64,000 nucleotides of DNA from the NCBI GenBank assembly GCA_037576215.1, contig JBANDB010000010.1, forward strand, positions 372,001 through 436,000, given 5' to 3'. The position numbers and the translations under genes are program-made. Of the stretch, positions 35,939-48,264 are shown one piece after another. This stretch comes from Armillaria gallica (lineage: Eukaryota; Basidiomycota; Agaricomycetes; Agaricales; Physalacriaceae). The notes under the pieces are model-generated. The model did no database searches. It saw only the letters and a list, made by a program, of their open reading frames with translations, and was not told the DNA's origin. Positions within the stretch are counted from its first letter, which is position 1, and each line of letters starts with the position of its first letter.

Positions 35939-37249
35939 CTATTGTGTCCTTTCAACAACTACCACGAGCTCATCTGACCACTCCCGTTGAGCCTCAATGT
36001 CCATTTCAAGGACTGCGCTCTCCCTGGTAAATCCCTGAAAGCTTGCCTCAGAAGGCTGAGAAGGTTGAGAAGATTGCGAAGATGTCTGGAAATGAAGGGT
36101 CGACACCGTCGCACTTTCATCATATTCTTCGGTTGGGTGTGTGTGCCCTGCCGCAGCTCTGCCAATAAGAAGTGTGGGTGCAACTCCCTACACAAGGTGC
36201 TCGATGAGTGGTGGGGTCCAAAGGTAGTGAACGCACCTTCGCAACGCCAGCTATTACATCAAAGTAATAGCTTCCAAAATCATTGCGAATGAATAATGCC
36301 AAGTATATGATCAAAGCTATCAAATAGAGAGCGGAGGATTCCACTAGCACTTCAATAAAACGGTGAAAAACTCTCAGTCAGCCACCTGCTCTGGCATGTC
36401 TAACCCCAGTAACAGTCAAAATTTGGAAAATGATGAACACAGTGCACCATAATGTCGTTGCCAGGATGGAAGATAAGTAGAGTGCCAGAGGTACTGTGCC
36501 CAGTATGGGTGTACTGAAGTACCCTTTACATATCTCAATGATTTTTGACACTAGACATCAAGTTGAATATGTGAAAAGAGTAAGTAGATGAGATCACCTG
36601 GAGATCAGACACTTTACCAGTTGTGGCAATTAGAGAAAGGATTGGAAGTAGAACAATAAGCCAGTGCTGTCCCCAGACCATCCAACAGCACCAAATCTAG
36701 AATCAAAAAGATGGTAAACTGACATGGATAATCACTGGTCACCAGCAAAGTAGCACACACAATATATGAGTCTGCAAGAATGGTACTCATAGTGGCTGAA
36801 ATGCCTGCCTCCCAAATGATTGCTTGGTTCACACTGTGACTCTTGTTGAATATGGTCCAAAAATTTTGGCCATTTCCAATGAATGTGGAGCACGTAAATG
36901 ACCATTGGGCAACAAAATTGATAGTGGTCAGAGCATGAAGGAGAATAATGATGACGACCAGGCTTCATTGGCTCGGCCAGCATTTGTTGATGACTGTGCC
37001 ACTTGCATCAGCTTGAATGTCATAGTAGAGATGCTCCTGGCTTACATATATTCCACAATGTAACAGCAAGAATTCCAGTGTATATGCCTGTCATCAGTCA
37101 ACATGTACATGTCAAGGTGCTAAACATGGTTGCCCACCATGCAATGATGCATAGAGAATTTGGAAGTTCAGGAAAGCATTGAGAACTTGAAACACGAAAG
37201 CTTTGTCTTCGTTGGTAAGATCGGGTGGAATATCCACCTGAGTCACCAT
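35939..37249 (-). pseudogene. 7TM integral membrane protein, copy X1, nonsense-mutated
   Basis: Same gene structure as X2 (44667-45971) and X3 (57565-58857): start MVTQVDIPPDLTNEDKAF, five introns, and spans such as GIYTGILAVTLWNIF and HWLIVLLPILSLIATT. Two codons that are CGA in X2 (CGA also in X3) are TGA here: 36966-36968 (after NKCWPSQ) and 36378-36380 (after HARAGG). Splice sites are otherwise kept, so inactivation looks recent or driven by point mutation. Confidence 0.85.
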
Positions 37250-38176
37250 GAGGAAAGGTAAGAGAGACGGGGTAGTGGGTTATGAGAATAACATGTACCA
37301 ACCCTACCATTATAAAGGGTGCAGCTCTTGGACGTGCTCATTGGCTACTGCAAAGATGATCAGGGTCCTCACGGAGTTCGGCAACTGATGAATGTATGAC
37401 ATTTTCAACCCCAAATGCAATATGACTGGGAGTGAGATATTTCCAGAGAAAAGCCTCTGTGGTAGGGAAAACGCTTATACCAACTGCAAGCTTCTCAGAT
37501 ATGTGTTCCATTGAATTAGGGCATCCAAGAACAGAATCAAGAAACCATTGAAGTGAGGTGCCTACCAAAGTGAGCTTATTCAGTCATGACGTGAGTCTTA
37601 ATTAAGTCTTACTCCAAAATGTAGGCCCATCTCCGATCGTCACTATGCTGAAGGAACCTGGACAGTTGAAATCTGGCAAAGACCTTAGTAGGAGCACCAA
37701 CTTTTGCAAGTCAGATCGAGATGAGAACCCGCAGCAAGGTCATATAAGGTGGGAGAAAGTTATCCTGAAAATGAAGCACCTATCAGAAAAGCAGGGGAAG
37801 AGAATACAACATGTACACTATAATGAGCTCGATGATGCTGGTTCTCTTCCTTTTCCAGTACTTGGTATATCTTCGAAGGATGGGCACAACATATCTGAGT
37901 AAACCCATCCTTGTTTGTGTCATCATTTCTTTTTTAATCATCACTTAAAGCACTGAGATAGGCAAAGGTGGTGATGTGAACTGATATTGAGAGAATGTGA
38001 GAGAATAGACCGGTGGACCGGTGATATATGTATAGACAAACATCAATTTTGAAATGAGTGTCGACATGACAGCGACCCCATTGATGGGAACCAGTTTAAG
38101 CAAGGTCCACAGAAAGAGCAACCAAGCTCCTTGAAAAGATCCTACAAGATCGCGACTGAGGGGAGATACTTGTTCT
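37250..38176. other. Upstream part of unit X1
   Basis: Conserved in all three X copies (also 45972-46892 and 58858-59766). It must include the 7TM promoter. Short plus-strand frames (for example 37645-37902) are similar between copies but I do not recognise them as protein; a further minus-strand exon series cannot be excluded. Confidence 0.4.
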
Positions 38177-41100
38177 GCTGGACAAAGGCCTACTTGATCT
38201 TGAACCTCTCAAAAACTGTTCAAGACCTCAATGACATATCAATGTAGACCCTGATTGGCCTGTCATCTATTTTTGGGGACTGTGCCTCATGTTTGAAGGT
38301 GCCTGGTCCTCGATTTCATCCTTAGTTCGAATCGTGAGTTGCTTTGACTTGATTTGTTCCCTTTTTGTTCTTCATCAGGTCCCAAGTTAATCTGATGGAT
38401 ATCACAGGTATGTCTGACTAGTATAAAATCAAGTCTACACTTCACCCATGCCCATGCTTGGTATGTCAAGTTAGTAACAATCAGCAGTCTGTTGGCAAGA
38501 TGCGGTTTCCATCTGATGCCATGGAATATGGACCATTGTCAAACATGACAGCACCATCAAGTTATCCCAAAACTTGAAAGGAACCAGGCCACAAATGTGA
38601 TATCAGTCAAGCTTCTCGTTATTTCTGTTTCTCGAATCTTGACGTCTCCCATATTTAAGGATATGAAACTGGAACTGAATCAAGTACCTGCTGATAATAT
38701 TGTAATTTTGCAAACAGCTGAGACGTCTCCATTTTGATAATTTGGTTTCCAGACATCAATTTGGATGTCTGCACAGATTATTTGCATTTTCGAAGGCTTC
38801 AAGTGCGGCATACACCACGGTGATGAGGCTGGTGATGGGCACCAGTGAAACTAAGCATGGCCTAGCATGAACACACTAAACCTATACTCAATCCCACTAA
38901 ACACACACACACACAATCTCTCTAAGTGCGGAGAGGAGCAATGAATTTAATTCCAATTGTGCGCTGACAGTATCTCAATATATCTCAGTGAGCTCACTAG
39001 GATGAAGTGCATAGCAGCATATAATTCTCAAGCCATTCTCTAATTCTCTATTTCCTCAGAGCTTTTTACATGAGAGCATGGTGAACCACGCAACCCTCAA
39101 GGCAAAGGATATTTCAAATGCCGGAACACACAGATATGCAAATCCACAAATTGACCAAGTTCGGTCAGTGAGCTCACTAAGTACGACTCGCTGCTAGATC
39201 TGATCTGCATGCAACACTGTCTTCCTCTTAGTTGCTAAACCTGACTCCCAAACTCATCACGATTAGAGGCCCTCGGCACTCCCAATCAAGTCACAAATAC
39301 TCTCAAAACCATCCCCGCAAGTCCTCACACAGTGTGCTCACTCTAACAACAGTGCCACAAGGTCCAACTGCGCACACCTGTCACACTTTGTGCAACTGCT
39401 AGAACAGCTCAATCTGGCTGATTCCCTTGCCAACTACTCAAGACCTACACAGAGGCTGGCACACACAAATTCTTTCTTACACTGAACCAGAAAAGGAACA
39501 GAGCTTTCTCTCAGATGTTATCCAGTAAACTCTCAAGTCAGCCACAGCGTCACTGCTTCTGTATCTCTCTGTTATCTCAAGTAAACCAAAGTTTTTATCC
39601 AAAGTGTTTCTCTCATTCTATTTCTCTGTGAGCTTGCTAAACTTGCGTTACAGCCAAGACTCAAAGTTACTAACTCTTACATGTCGCAACAAGTCCAGAT
39701 CCAAACTGAGACTGTATTACTATACGTGGGGGGTAGGTAGCTTGCCTTAATACATGAAAATCTACTCTACTTATACTATGGGCAGCTGATTATTACAAAC
39801 AGTTCTTTAGTAAGTTAATTCCTTGTCGGCCGATAAACCTTTGTCTGAACTGGCGCAACACCCTTGGCAGGGTGCCATTCAGTCCTTCTTTTAGTATCTT
39901 CAAAGAGCTAAGTGACGTCAATGTCACTTGCCCTAACAGCAGAGTAGCTTGTGAACTTGTACTCAATAGCTGCTTAATCCTCGATCACTGGACACACTTT
40001 GTACTCAGCTTTTGGGTCTGCTCCGAAGGTGACAGCATCATATTCTAGATTCGGTAACCAAGGAATGCTTTGGGTTTCAAGCCCACTTGCTATTTCCATT
40101 GGCCAAAGTCTGTTTCTAGGCTATGCCCAGGGTTCTCTTGATTACCCTCACGTGTGATATCGTTTCTCCAGATCTCCAGGGACCATGTGTCATAGATTAC
40201 AGACACATAGTTATCTAAATTAGTCTTGGCCTGTGTACAAGCGCATCCCACTGAGGCTCAACTCTCTATTGCAAGACAGATTGTTTCGCAAGTGAGCTCA
40301 TTCTTCGGCCTTATGGCCATGCCCACCCATAAGGTACAGTGCATGATGAAGTCCTTATGTTTTAATTCTGCTGCTTCTTTTTCTATCATAGAGTGTTCTT
40401 CCTCTGTGACCTTGCTTCTTTGCGTGCCACTTGCACTGCCAGCCCGCTTGCTATGCTTCTGCATTGCTATCATGTAAGGTATGGTAATTTGCAAAATTAC
40501 ACCCTTAGACATGCTGCGGGCGTGACAATGGAAATCTGGACTATTGTATGTATTGAACATTTTCCCACATTATCTGCCCCTGACTCCGTTACTCCAGTGC
40601 GTCTTCAAGCTGGTTTTCATCTATTGAGTGTGCAGTTTCCTTTTCTGGGCTGCTAAATGCAACTGTGACCATACTGTAAATTCACTTTGTGAGTACTGTT
40701 TCTTCTCTTCCAGCCTTGGATGTCACAGAAACTGATCTTGTAATGTATTATAGTGCATGTAATATCCACAAATACATATTCTTCATCTTGTTTCACTGCA
40801 GACTGCAAACAATGGTATTAAAGCAATGAGTGAACACTGAAGATTAATGTGGACAATGGACAGTGCAAAGTTCAAATGCTCTGAGTCCAAGATTTGGATT
40901 TTTATTCTTCTTTGTGCACAAGCTCCAATTTCTGACTTGTGCCATTAAACAGTAGACCAACAGTGACACAAAGCATTCAACTGTATTTGTCCTAACATTG
41001 CCACACCTCCAACCCTGGAAAACAAATGCAGTGTGGAGTGCATCATTTCCGTGATATGCCAATAGTGTGGATGCAAGGATGTATAGTTTGGAATGTCGAT

Positions 41101-42402
41101 GCAAATGGTAAACAGTAATTTTGTGCTATCCTATTCTACTGTTCTCGGTATTGATATTCATCTCCACTCGGGTATAAAAGGAAGGGATGGATGGCCTTCA
41201 ATTCCCATCTCCTCATCCCTCTTCCATTCTTTCTTTTCTCTTCTCTTCTCTTCTCTTCTCTTCTCTTCTCTGTATCCTCTTGCAGCTCGTGGACTGATGC
41301 TCCCCTCAAAAGCACTCGCCATATAATAGTGGGCCAGTGGATAACATTTGTTGATTCATGACCTTGTCATGCTGCAAACATAAACTTGCACCATCACCAT
41401 TGAGTTCAACAGACTAGGTAAGAGCTTGGTTATGCTCCACCTTTTCCTGTTCACGAGCTGACTTGGTTTGTAGTAATATTTCCTTTCTCTCCACACTGAA
41501 GGTAAGTATTTTTAACTAATCTCAAGTCTATGTACTAATTTTATTCCTCAGTTATCTCGACACAACTATGCGACAATGGGAGAAAGAAATATGTATCAGT
41601 GAACTGGTACGTCAACTTTGCTTCTTCCTTAACCTTTTGCTAAGCAGCATTGCCAGATCGGCAAATGGATACCCTTTGCTTCATATAGTCAGCAACCTAC
41701 CGGTACCTTGGCCATAGGACTTGTAGACTCTTGATGGCTGTCGAGAGCATGTGGATATGTCAACGGGAAAGATGTAGAGATGGTACGTTCCCTTTTGTGA
41801 TCTCTACAAGACTTGCACTGATGTTTATACCACAATAGGCTCAACTTTAATCATATGCATAACCATGGCACACTAAGGTAAGGTGTTCCTCACACCTGAC
41901 CCATGCCAACAAGCTGATAACTCGGCAGCTCAGTGTGACTATGAAGGGGAAGGATCCCTTCATCGACTCAGAGATGGTATGCTCCCATTTATGAATTCTG
42001 TAGAACTTGAACTGACAGTCATTTCATACTAGACTGAACTCTATGTGTATGGAATGACCAGTGCACTATGGTAAGGCTTTCCTTATCCCCAAGCCTGCCA
42101 ATAAGCTGAAGACGGCGTTGCAGTTGCCAACCGAACCAGATGCCATCTCATCAACTCGGGGAGAGAGGGTGCAGTTGTGAAATGGACATGCAGGAGCAGA
42201 CATGGGGATGGGCAGGGTTAGATGGCTTCGGACGCATGGTGGATGCCTGGGGTGCGGACGGTGTCATTTAGAGGAGGGTGGTTTTTGCTAAAAATAAACC
42301 ATCTCCACGTGTGTGTGGGGAGATGTGACTAGCACACACTGAGGTAGCCATACCGTCAACTCTTGCTCAGACACGAAGAGATGTCTCTTCCACTTTGTCA
42401 CC
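38177..42402. other. AT-rich, CpG-poor interval unique to the left arrangement
   Basis: No counterpart in the right-hand duplicate. It holds no gene that I can support. It contains a short CA run (about 38896-38910), a pentanucleotide microsatellite and a degenerate ~200-bp tandem duplication (41765-41970 versus 41972-42110, each starting agagatggta). By composition it looks like decayed duplicated or transposon-derived DNA. Confidence 0.4.
41236..41270. repeat. Microsatellite (ttctc)7
   Basis: Seven perfect tandem ttctc units in a pyrimidine tract. Confidence 0.95.
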
Positions 42403-43061
42403 ATGGTAAGAGTTGTAAACCTGACTTGCAGAATTTCACTAAACATCTACCCTAGCTTCCTCTCTCACTATGAAACGCCACACAGAACAAGCCCATGGTG
42501 TGTATCCTAATAGTCATCCATCTGTCAAACACATCCTAACACCCATAGCACAGCTAGTTGAATTAAAAAACAGCGAAACCTTCAATGGGCACCTTGTCAA
42601 CTGCGACAACTTTATGAACATAACACTCAAGGAGGTATACCAAACGAATCCAGATGGAGATCAGTTTTGGAAATTGAAAGAGTGTTATATTTAGGGAAGT
42701 ACTGTGTGTTTGATTCTTTTCTGCTCGATGGGTATGCTTAAATAAGTCTTTTGGGGGGGTGCAGATAAAATATATTTGTATACCAGAGAACTTGTTAGAT
42801 GTGGTGAAGGATGATCAGAACAGGGCGAGAGAGGCAGGTAGGAGTAATTTGAGAGGAGGACATGTTGGTGGTAGAGGCGGTATGTTCTTGTTCCTACGGT
42901 TAGCAACCAGTCAGCTAACCTTTTTTGATAGGACGTGGTGCACCTGTCAGAGGTACTATTATCCCCTTCTGTGGTCTTTTGCCCTTGCTCACCTGATTAT
43001 CCCAGGTCATGGTTGTGGAGTGCCTATGTGTGGTGGGAGAGGACAAGGCCAGGGAATGTGA
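42403..43061 (+). pseudogene. LSM4 (U6 snRNA-associated Sm-like protein) pseudogene with introns
   Basis: A decayed genomic copy of LSM4. An ATG-only first exon (42403-42405) is followed by an intron, then [17 protein letters not shown], an intron, and the Sm core [23 protein letters not shown]...[24 protein letters not shown] replaces the expected arginine at about 42693. After another intron come IKYICIPENLLDVVKDDQNRAREAGRSN and a degraded RG tail (GHGCGVPMCGGRGQGQGM) in which His and Cys stand where Arg is expected. Retained introns mean it arose by DNA duplication, not retroposition. The functional LSM4 must lie elsewhere. Confidence 0.88.
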
Positions 43062-43564
43062 TTGTTGTACCGCTTATTTCTGTGTTTCAGGTGAGCATGT
43101 ATCAGTGTCACTGTATATGTTTTTGCAAGCTAGCTAGCTTTCAGTAATATCAAGACCCCACTATTGCAAGAAGCAGTCAGATAACTCAAGTTATCGGAAA
43201 TCCGATGTCTATAAACCTCTACAATCTTTCACATATTCATATCACTTCAGAAGATATATATGTGTCATATTTTTGTCTCTAGGTACAATATGTGTGATGC
43301 TGAAATCCCAACTATAGCAGGAACAGCTTTTGTACATACTCATGGGGGGCTATGACATGTCACTGTGTCCTTGAGGGATCACAAGTTATTCTAGAGGCTG
43401 TCTATACTAGAAATGCACCAAATAATGAGAAAATGGGTTTGTGTTAGTTTTCTAATTAATGCCAAAAATAGGCGGTCCGAACAAACCCTTACCAACATGA
43501 CATCACTGCTAAAGCATGTATACCATAACTTGCAATACACTGTTGAAACGAGGCTGACAGATCC

Positions 43565-44107
43565 CAAGGGGGTTGTGGGCTGTCAGCCCAGCACACCTGG
43601 TTGGTCGGTTGGTCAGTTGAAAAGGTCACTAAAAAAAATCTTGCCGGTCCTAGTAAATTAGCACCTGTGCACCCCATACTCAGTTATAAGGGCAAATTTA
43701 CATGCCTAAATGACCAAGAAAGGCTTCAGAGCCTGAGAGAGGCATCCCAAAGCAAAGAAATGTGAACTTTCAATTGAGTAATTTGAATTTGGTTCATTAC
43801 CTTGCTTAAACCTAGTACTTATCTCATGTAGTGTGTTGGCCTATGAAGATGAGGATCAGACTAAAGTGTCATGTACAGTAGGGAGTGGAGTCGCTGTTAG
43901 CATCATAGCCTGTAAGGACATGGTGACACATGGTAAGTGCATGGAAAGACAGTGGAAGACAACGGACCAGGGATCTTGAGTGTCATATAGTCACATGACC
44001 CAGCCTTGAAGGGTATGTTATTCTCATGTGGTTGGTTGGTCAGTCAGGAGAGAGCTTAAAAATAATATCGACCCAATATGATTTTCTTAACTTTTACTAC
44101 CCCCTTG
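43565..44107. mobile_element. Non-autonomous TIR element (~543 bp), copy 2
   Basis: Begins caagggggtt and ends acccccttg (9-bp terminal inverted repeats), flanked by perfect 8-bp direct repeats ACAGATCC at 43557-43564 and 44108-44115. Both ends align, in inverted orientation, with the element at 47176-47732, including subterminal ggttggt/gaccgacc runs and A/T runs. No coding capacity. The 8-bp target duplication suggests the hAT superfamily (inference). Confidence 0.88.
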
Positions 44108-44666
44108 ACAGATCCAATAAAGATGCATACCTTCAATCCATAATATCTTATGTACAAAAAGTGTAACAGTCAAATCAAAGGGCTAATGCACCTAAGAGAA
44201 TGGTCACTATGACTGTAAAATAGGAAAAGGATATATATGTAGAGACAAGCAACCAGTCAGGTCTGAATAGCTCTACACTTAGCAGCCAAGTAAGTATATG
44301 TATATAAAAACCATCCAGACCTGCTTGATGATATTGTTCAAAGCACAGTATGCTAGAGCAGCCTGCTGCTGGGATGGTTATTGGTTAAGGGTCTGACTTT
44401 GTGGGCATTGGGTCGGTGCCTATCCCTCGGCTCATGGTGGACAAGTCTCGATGTTCTCATTGAAGATTGTGACGTTGTGCTTTTTAGAGTATTGTGCGAA
44501 GCATAAAGATCTAAAGGAAGGATAGATTACAGAGGTTTATATTTTGAATATTCTCTAGTTGATCAAGAAATAAAGTAGGGAGTGTGATGCAAGCAAAAAT
44601 GACAGTCCAAAATTAGTACCCCAAAGGAGTCTCAACCCAACAAATTTCAGACACATGCCATGAGCT

Positions 44667-45971
44667 CTATTGTGTCCTTTCAACAACTACTATGAGCTCA
44701 TCTGACTGTTCCCGTTGAGCCTCAATGTCCATTTCAAGGACTGCACTCTGCCTGGTAAATCCTTGAAAGCTTGCCTCAGAAGGCTGAGAAGGTTGAGAAG
44801 ATTGTGAAGATGTCTGGAAACGAAGGGTCGACACTGTCACACTTTCATTATATTCTTCAGCTGGTCGTGTGTGCCCTGCTGCAGCTCTGCCAATAAGAAG
44901 TGTGGGTGCAACTCCCTACACAAAATGCTCGATGAGTGGTGGGGTCCAAAGATAGTGAACGCACCTTCACAATGGCAGCTATTACATCAAAGTAAACTGC
45001 TCCAAAATCATTGCGAATGTAGAATACCAAGTATATGGTTGAAGCTATCAAAATGAGAGCAGAGGATTCCACTAGCACTTTAATAAAACGGTGAAAAACT
45101 CTCAGTCGGCCACCTGCTCTGGCATGTCTAACCCCAGTAACAGTCAAAATTTGGAAAATGATGAATGCAGTGCACCATGATGTTGTTGCCAGGCTAAAAG
45201 ATAAGTAGAGTGTCAGAGGTACTAGGCCTGGTCCGAGTGTATCAAAGTACTGTTCATGTATCTCAATGATTTTCAACACTAGACATAAAGTTGAATATGT
45301 GAAAAGAGTAAGTAGATGAGATCGCCTGGAGATCGGACACTTTACCAGTTGCGGCAATTAGGAAAAGGATTGGAAGTAGAACAATAAGCCAGTGCTGTCC
45401 CCAGACCATCCAACAGCACCAAATCTAGAATCAAAAAGATGGTAAACTGACATGGATATTCACCAGCAAAGTAGCACACACAATGTATGAGTCTGCAAGA
45501 ATGGTACTCATAGTGGCTGGAATACCTGCCTCCCAATAGAACACTTGGTTCAAACTGGAAAACTTGGTGAATATGTTCCAAAAGTTTTGGCCATTTTCGA
45601 TGAATATGGAGCACATAGATGACCACTGGGCAGCAAAAGTGATAGTAATCAGAGCATGAAGGAGAATAATGACGACAACCAAGCTTCGTTGGCTCGGCCA
45701 GTGTTTGTTGATGACTGCCACTCACATCAGCTTGAATGTCATAGTAGAGCTGCTCCTGGCTTACATATATTCCACAATATGACAGCAAGAATTCCAGTGT
45801 ATATGCCTGTCATCAGTCAACATGTATATGTCAAGGCACTAAACGTGGTTGCCCACCATGCAATGATGCAAAGAGAATTTGGGAGTTTAGGTAAGCGTCG
45901 AGATCTTGAAACATGGCAGCTTTGTCTTCATTGGTAAGATCAGATGGAATATCCACCCAGTGAGTCACCAT
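44667..45971 (-). CDS. Seven-transmembrane protein of unknown function (copy X2, intact)
   Basis: Six exons read through without a stop. The start is MVTHWVDIPSDLTNEDKAAMF at 45971. The spans are GIYTGILAVILWNIF, SLVVVIILLHALITITFAAQW, MSTILADSYIIWCCWMVW, HWLIVLLPILFLIAATVLKII, TLYLSFSLATTSWCTAFIIFQ, LVESSALILIASTIYLVFYI and FDVIAAIVKGVAPTLLIGRAA. A Ser/Gln-rich cytosolic tail follows (TSSQSSQPSQPSEAS) with the end motif SAVLEMDIEAQRE, then the stop at 44669-44667. I know this layout as a lineage-expanded membrane protein family of agarics with no assigned function. It is serpentine, but I cannot call it a G-protein-coupled receptor. Paralogues: X1 (dead) and X3. Confidence 0.8.
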
Positions 45972-47175
45972 GAGGAAAGGTAAGAGAGACAGGGTAGTGG
46001 GTTATGGGAATAATGTGTACCAACCCTACCATTATAAAGGGTGCAGCCCATGGACATGCTCATTAGCTACTACAAAGATGATCAGGGTCCTTATGGAGTT
46101 CAGCAACTGATGAACCTATGACATTTTCAACCAGCAAATGCAAGATGACTGGGAGTGAGATATTGCCGGAGAAAAGCCTCTGTGGTAGGGAAAACACTTA
46201 TACCAACTGTGAGCTTCTCAGATATGTGTTCTATTGAATTAGGATGTTCAAGAACAGAATCAAAAAACCATTGAAGTGAAGTGCCTACCAAAGTGAGCTT
46301 ATTCAGTCATGATGTGAATCTTAATTAGGTCTTACTCCAAAATGTAGGCCCACCTCTGATTGTCACTACGCTGAAGGAACCTGAAAAGTTGAGATCCAGT
46401 GAAGACCTTAGTAGGAGTACCAACTTTTGCAAGTCAGATCAAGACGAGAACCTGCAGCAAGGTCATATAAGGTGGGAGAAAGTTATCCTAAAAATAAGGC
46501 ATCTATCAGAAAAGCAGGGAAAGAGAATACAACATGTACACTATAATGAGCTCGATGAAGCTGGTTCTCCTCCTTTTCCAGTACTTGGTATATCTTCAAA
46601 GGATCGGCGCAACATATCTGAGTCAACCCATCCTTGTATGTGTCATAGTTTCTTTTTTAATCATCACTTAGAGCACCAAGATAGGCAAAGGTGGTGACGT
46701 GAATTGATACTGAAAGAACATGAGAGAATAGACTGGTGGACCAGTGATATATAGAAGCAAACATCAATTTTAAAATCAATGTCGACATGACAGCAACCCC
46801 GTTGATGGGAACCCGTTTAAGCAAGGACCACAGAAAGAGCAACTGAGCCCCTCAAAAAGATCCTACAAGATCGCGACTGAGGGGAGATACCTGTTCAACA
46901 AGCAACGACGAGGACAAGGATTCATCGACAAGTTCATTATTCTGGCAACCATAATACCTGGTAGACCCATCCACAACAAAGTCGGTGTCATGGTGAGGGC
47001 CAGCACATCTGTATGGCCAGTCCTATGTATTTCTTTCCCATGTACCTTTACTCATAAGCATGACAGTAAGCCAACAAAGCCTTCTGATGGTCAAGCGGTG
47101 CCAAAATCCTACATTTGTAGTAGTTAACTCTTCACAAATGAGCGTAAAGCAGACTTCTATCTGAAAAATGACATG

Positions 47176-47732
47176 CAAGGGGTTTGCACATTTTAAGTAC
47201 ATGACATCGGGTCCAAAAAATATTTTAACCCTCCGCGGCTCGACCGACCGACCCCCGTGAGAATAGCCTTCCATAGTTAGATGTGTCATGTGATCTGTAT
47301 GACACAATCTGCGACAACGGTATCCACAAGACCTCGGGCAGACCGCTACTAGCTCTTGAACTTGCACATCTGGCATGGTCTATCAATGCTTTAATACTGA
47401 TTATCTTGGCTTACTTGAGTTAGAAAGCTCACTGGTGCACCTTTCACCATCTTTGACCTTGGTTTGACCAGTGCAACTTGCAAGTGGTATCACTGGCATG
47501 TGTGTCCTTTTTGATGTTCTGCCGCCTTCTGTCCTTGTTCACCAGATGCATAACTTCCCTTTGATAAATGATAGTCAACAGACAAGATGTATGCTATGCA
47601 ATAGGTTATAAATGCTTGAACAATGGTATTTTTTAGTAGGACAAGGTTGGGGTCCAAAAAAAATTTTAGGCCTCACGAGGTCGACCGACCGACCGACCCA
47701 ATGTGCCGGAACAACAGTCCGCCAACCCCTTG
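47176..47732. mobile_element. Non-autonomous TIR element (~557 bp), copy 1, inserted in Y1
   Basis: Begins caaggggtt and ends aaccccttg, flanked by perfect 8-bp direct repeats ATGACATG (47168-47175, 47733-47740). The duplicate Y2 has the uninterrupted site (acgacatg followed by agattcagat, about 60048-60065), which proves insertion after the duplication or loss of the element in Y2. Subterminal regions carry cgaccgaccgacc runs. No coding capacity. Confidence 0.92.
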
Positions 47733-48264
47733 ATGACATGAGAATCAGATCAATGAGAAGTACAGACGTCAATCTCAGTCTCACCCTCGAGCAGGATTCG
47801 TTGGATTCGTTGCTCACATAGGCGAAGGACTGTTGCCCATGATCGTGCTTCTCGACCAATTATCGACAGATGTCCATTCTGAACTGCAGATGAAAGCTAT
47901 ATCAATAAGAGTGTAGCAAGATAATAATGGTGGGCATGCCCAAGAGTTGTATAGCCAGGAGGGCCGCTCAAAACTTGTTTGATGATCGTGATTTTCTGAA
48001 CACATTCCAACAAACATATCAGCACTCACCATGCATAGCATTGCATGCTGTCCTATGCTGCCATGTTCATTCTGGTAGGCCGTACACCATCCCGTCCCTT
48101 TCTCACCCAATCGTTCTCCCCTCCTGCTACAACCCCCGCTTGCTCGCTGGCCATCGATATGTCATGTCGAAAAAAATTTGGCGGCATAAAATTGAGCCGC
48201 AGGGACTTGGTGTGCAGCTAATAGTCGATACTATGTGATGGGGGGGAGGGCAGAGTGCATACCC

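Larger units (their letters stand above)
30551..38176. repeat. Segmental duplication, left piece 1 (H-F-X1)
   Basis: Homologous over its whole length to 52233-59766 on the right. It carries the intact heparinase-like (H) and F-box (F) genes and a dead 7TM gene (X1). Homology starts sharply at gaataattttcag (30551/52233) and stops after tgttc at 38176. X1 (35598-38176) is also homologous to 44322-46892. Confidence 0.9.

Noticed and set aside
38177..44321. LTR retrotransposon between X1 and X2, with X as long terminal repeat
   Set aside because: Unit X is 2.6 kb, carries its own intron-containing gene and also occurs outside this arrangement. No primer-binding site, reverse transcriptase or integrase relic was recognised.
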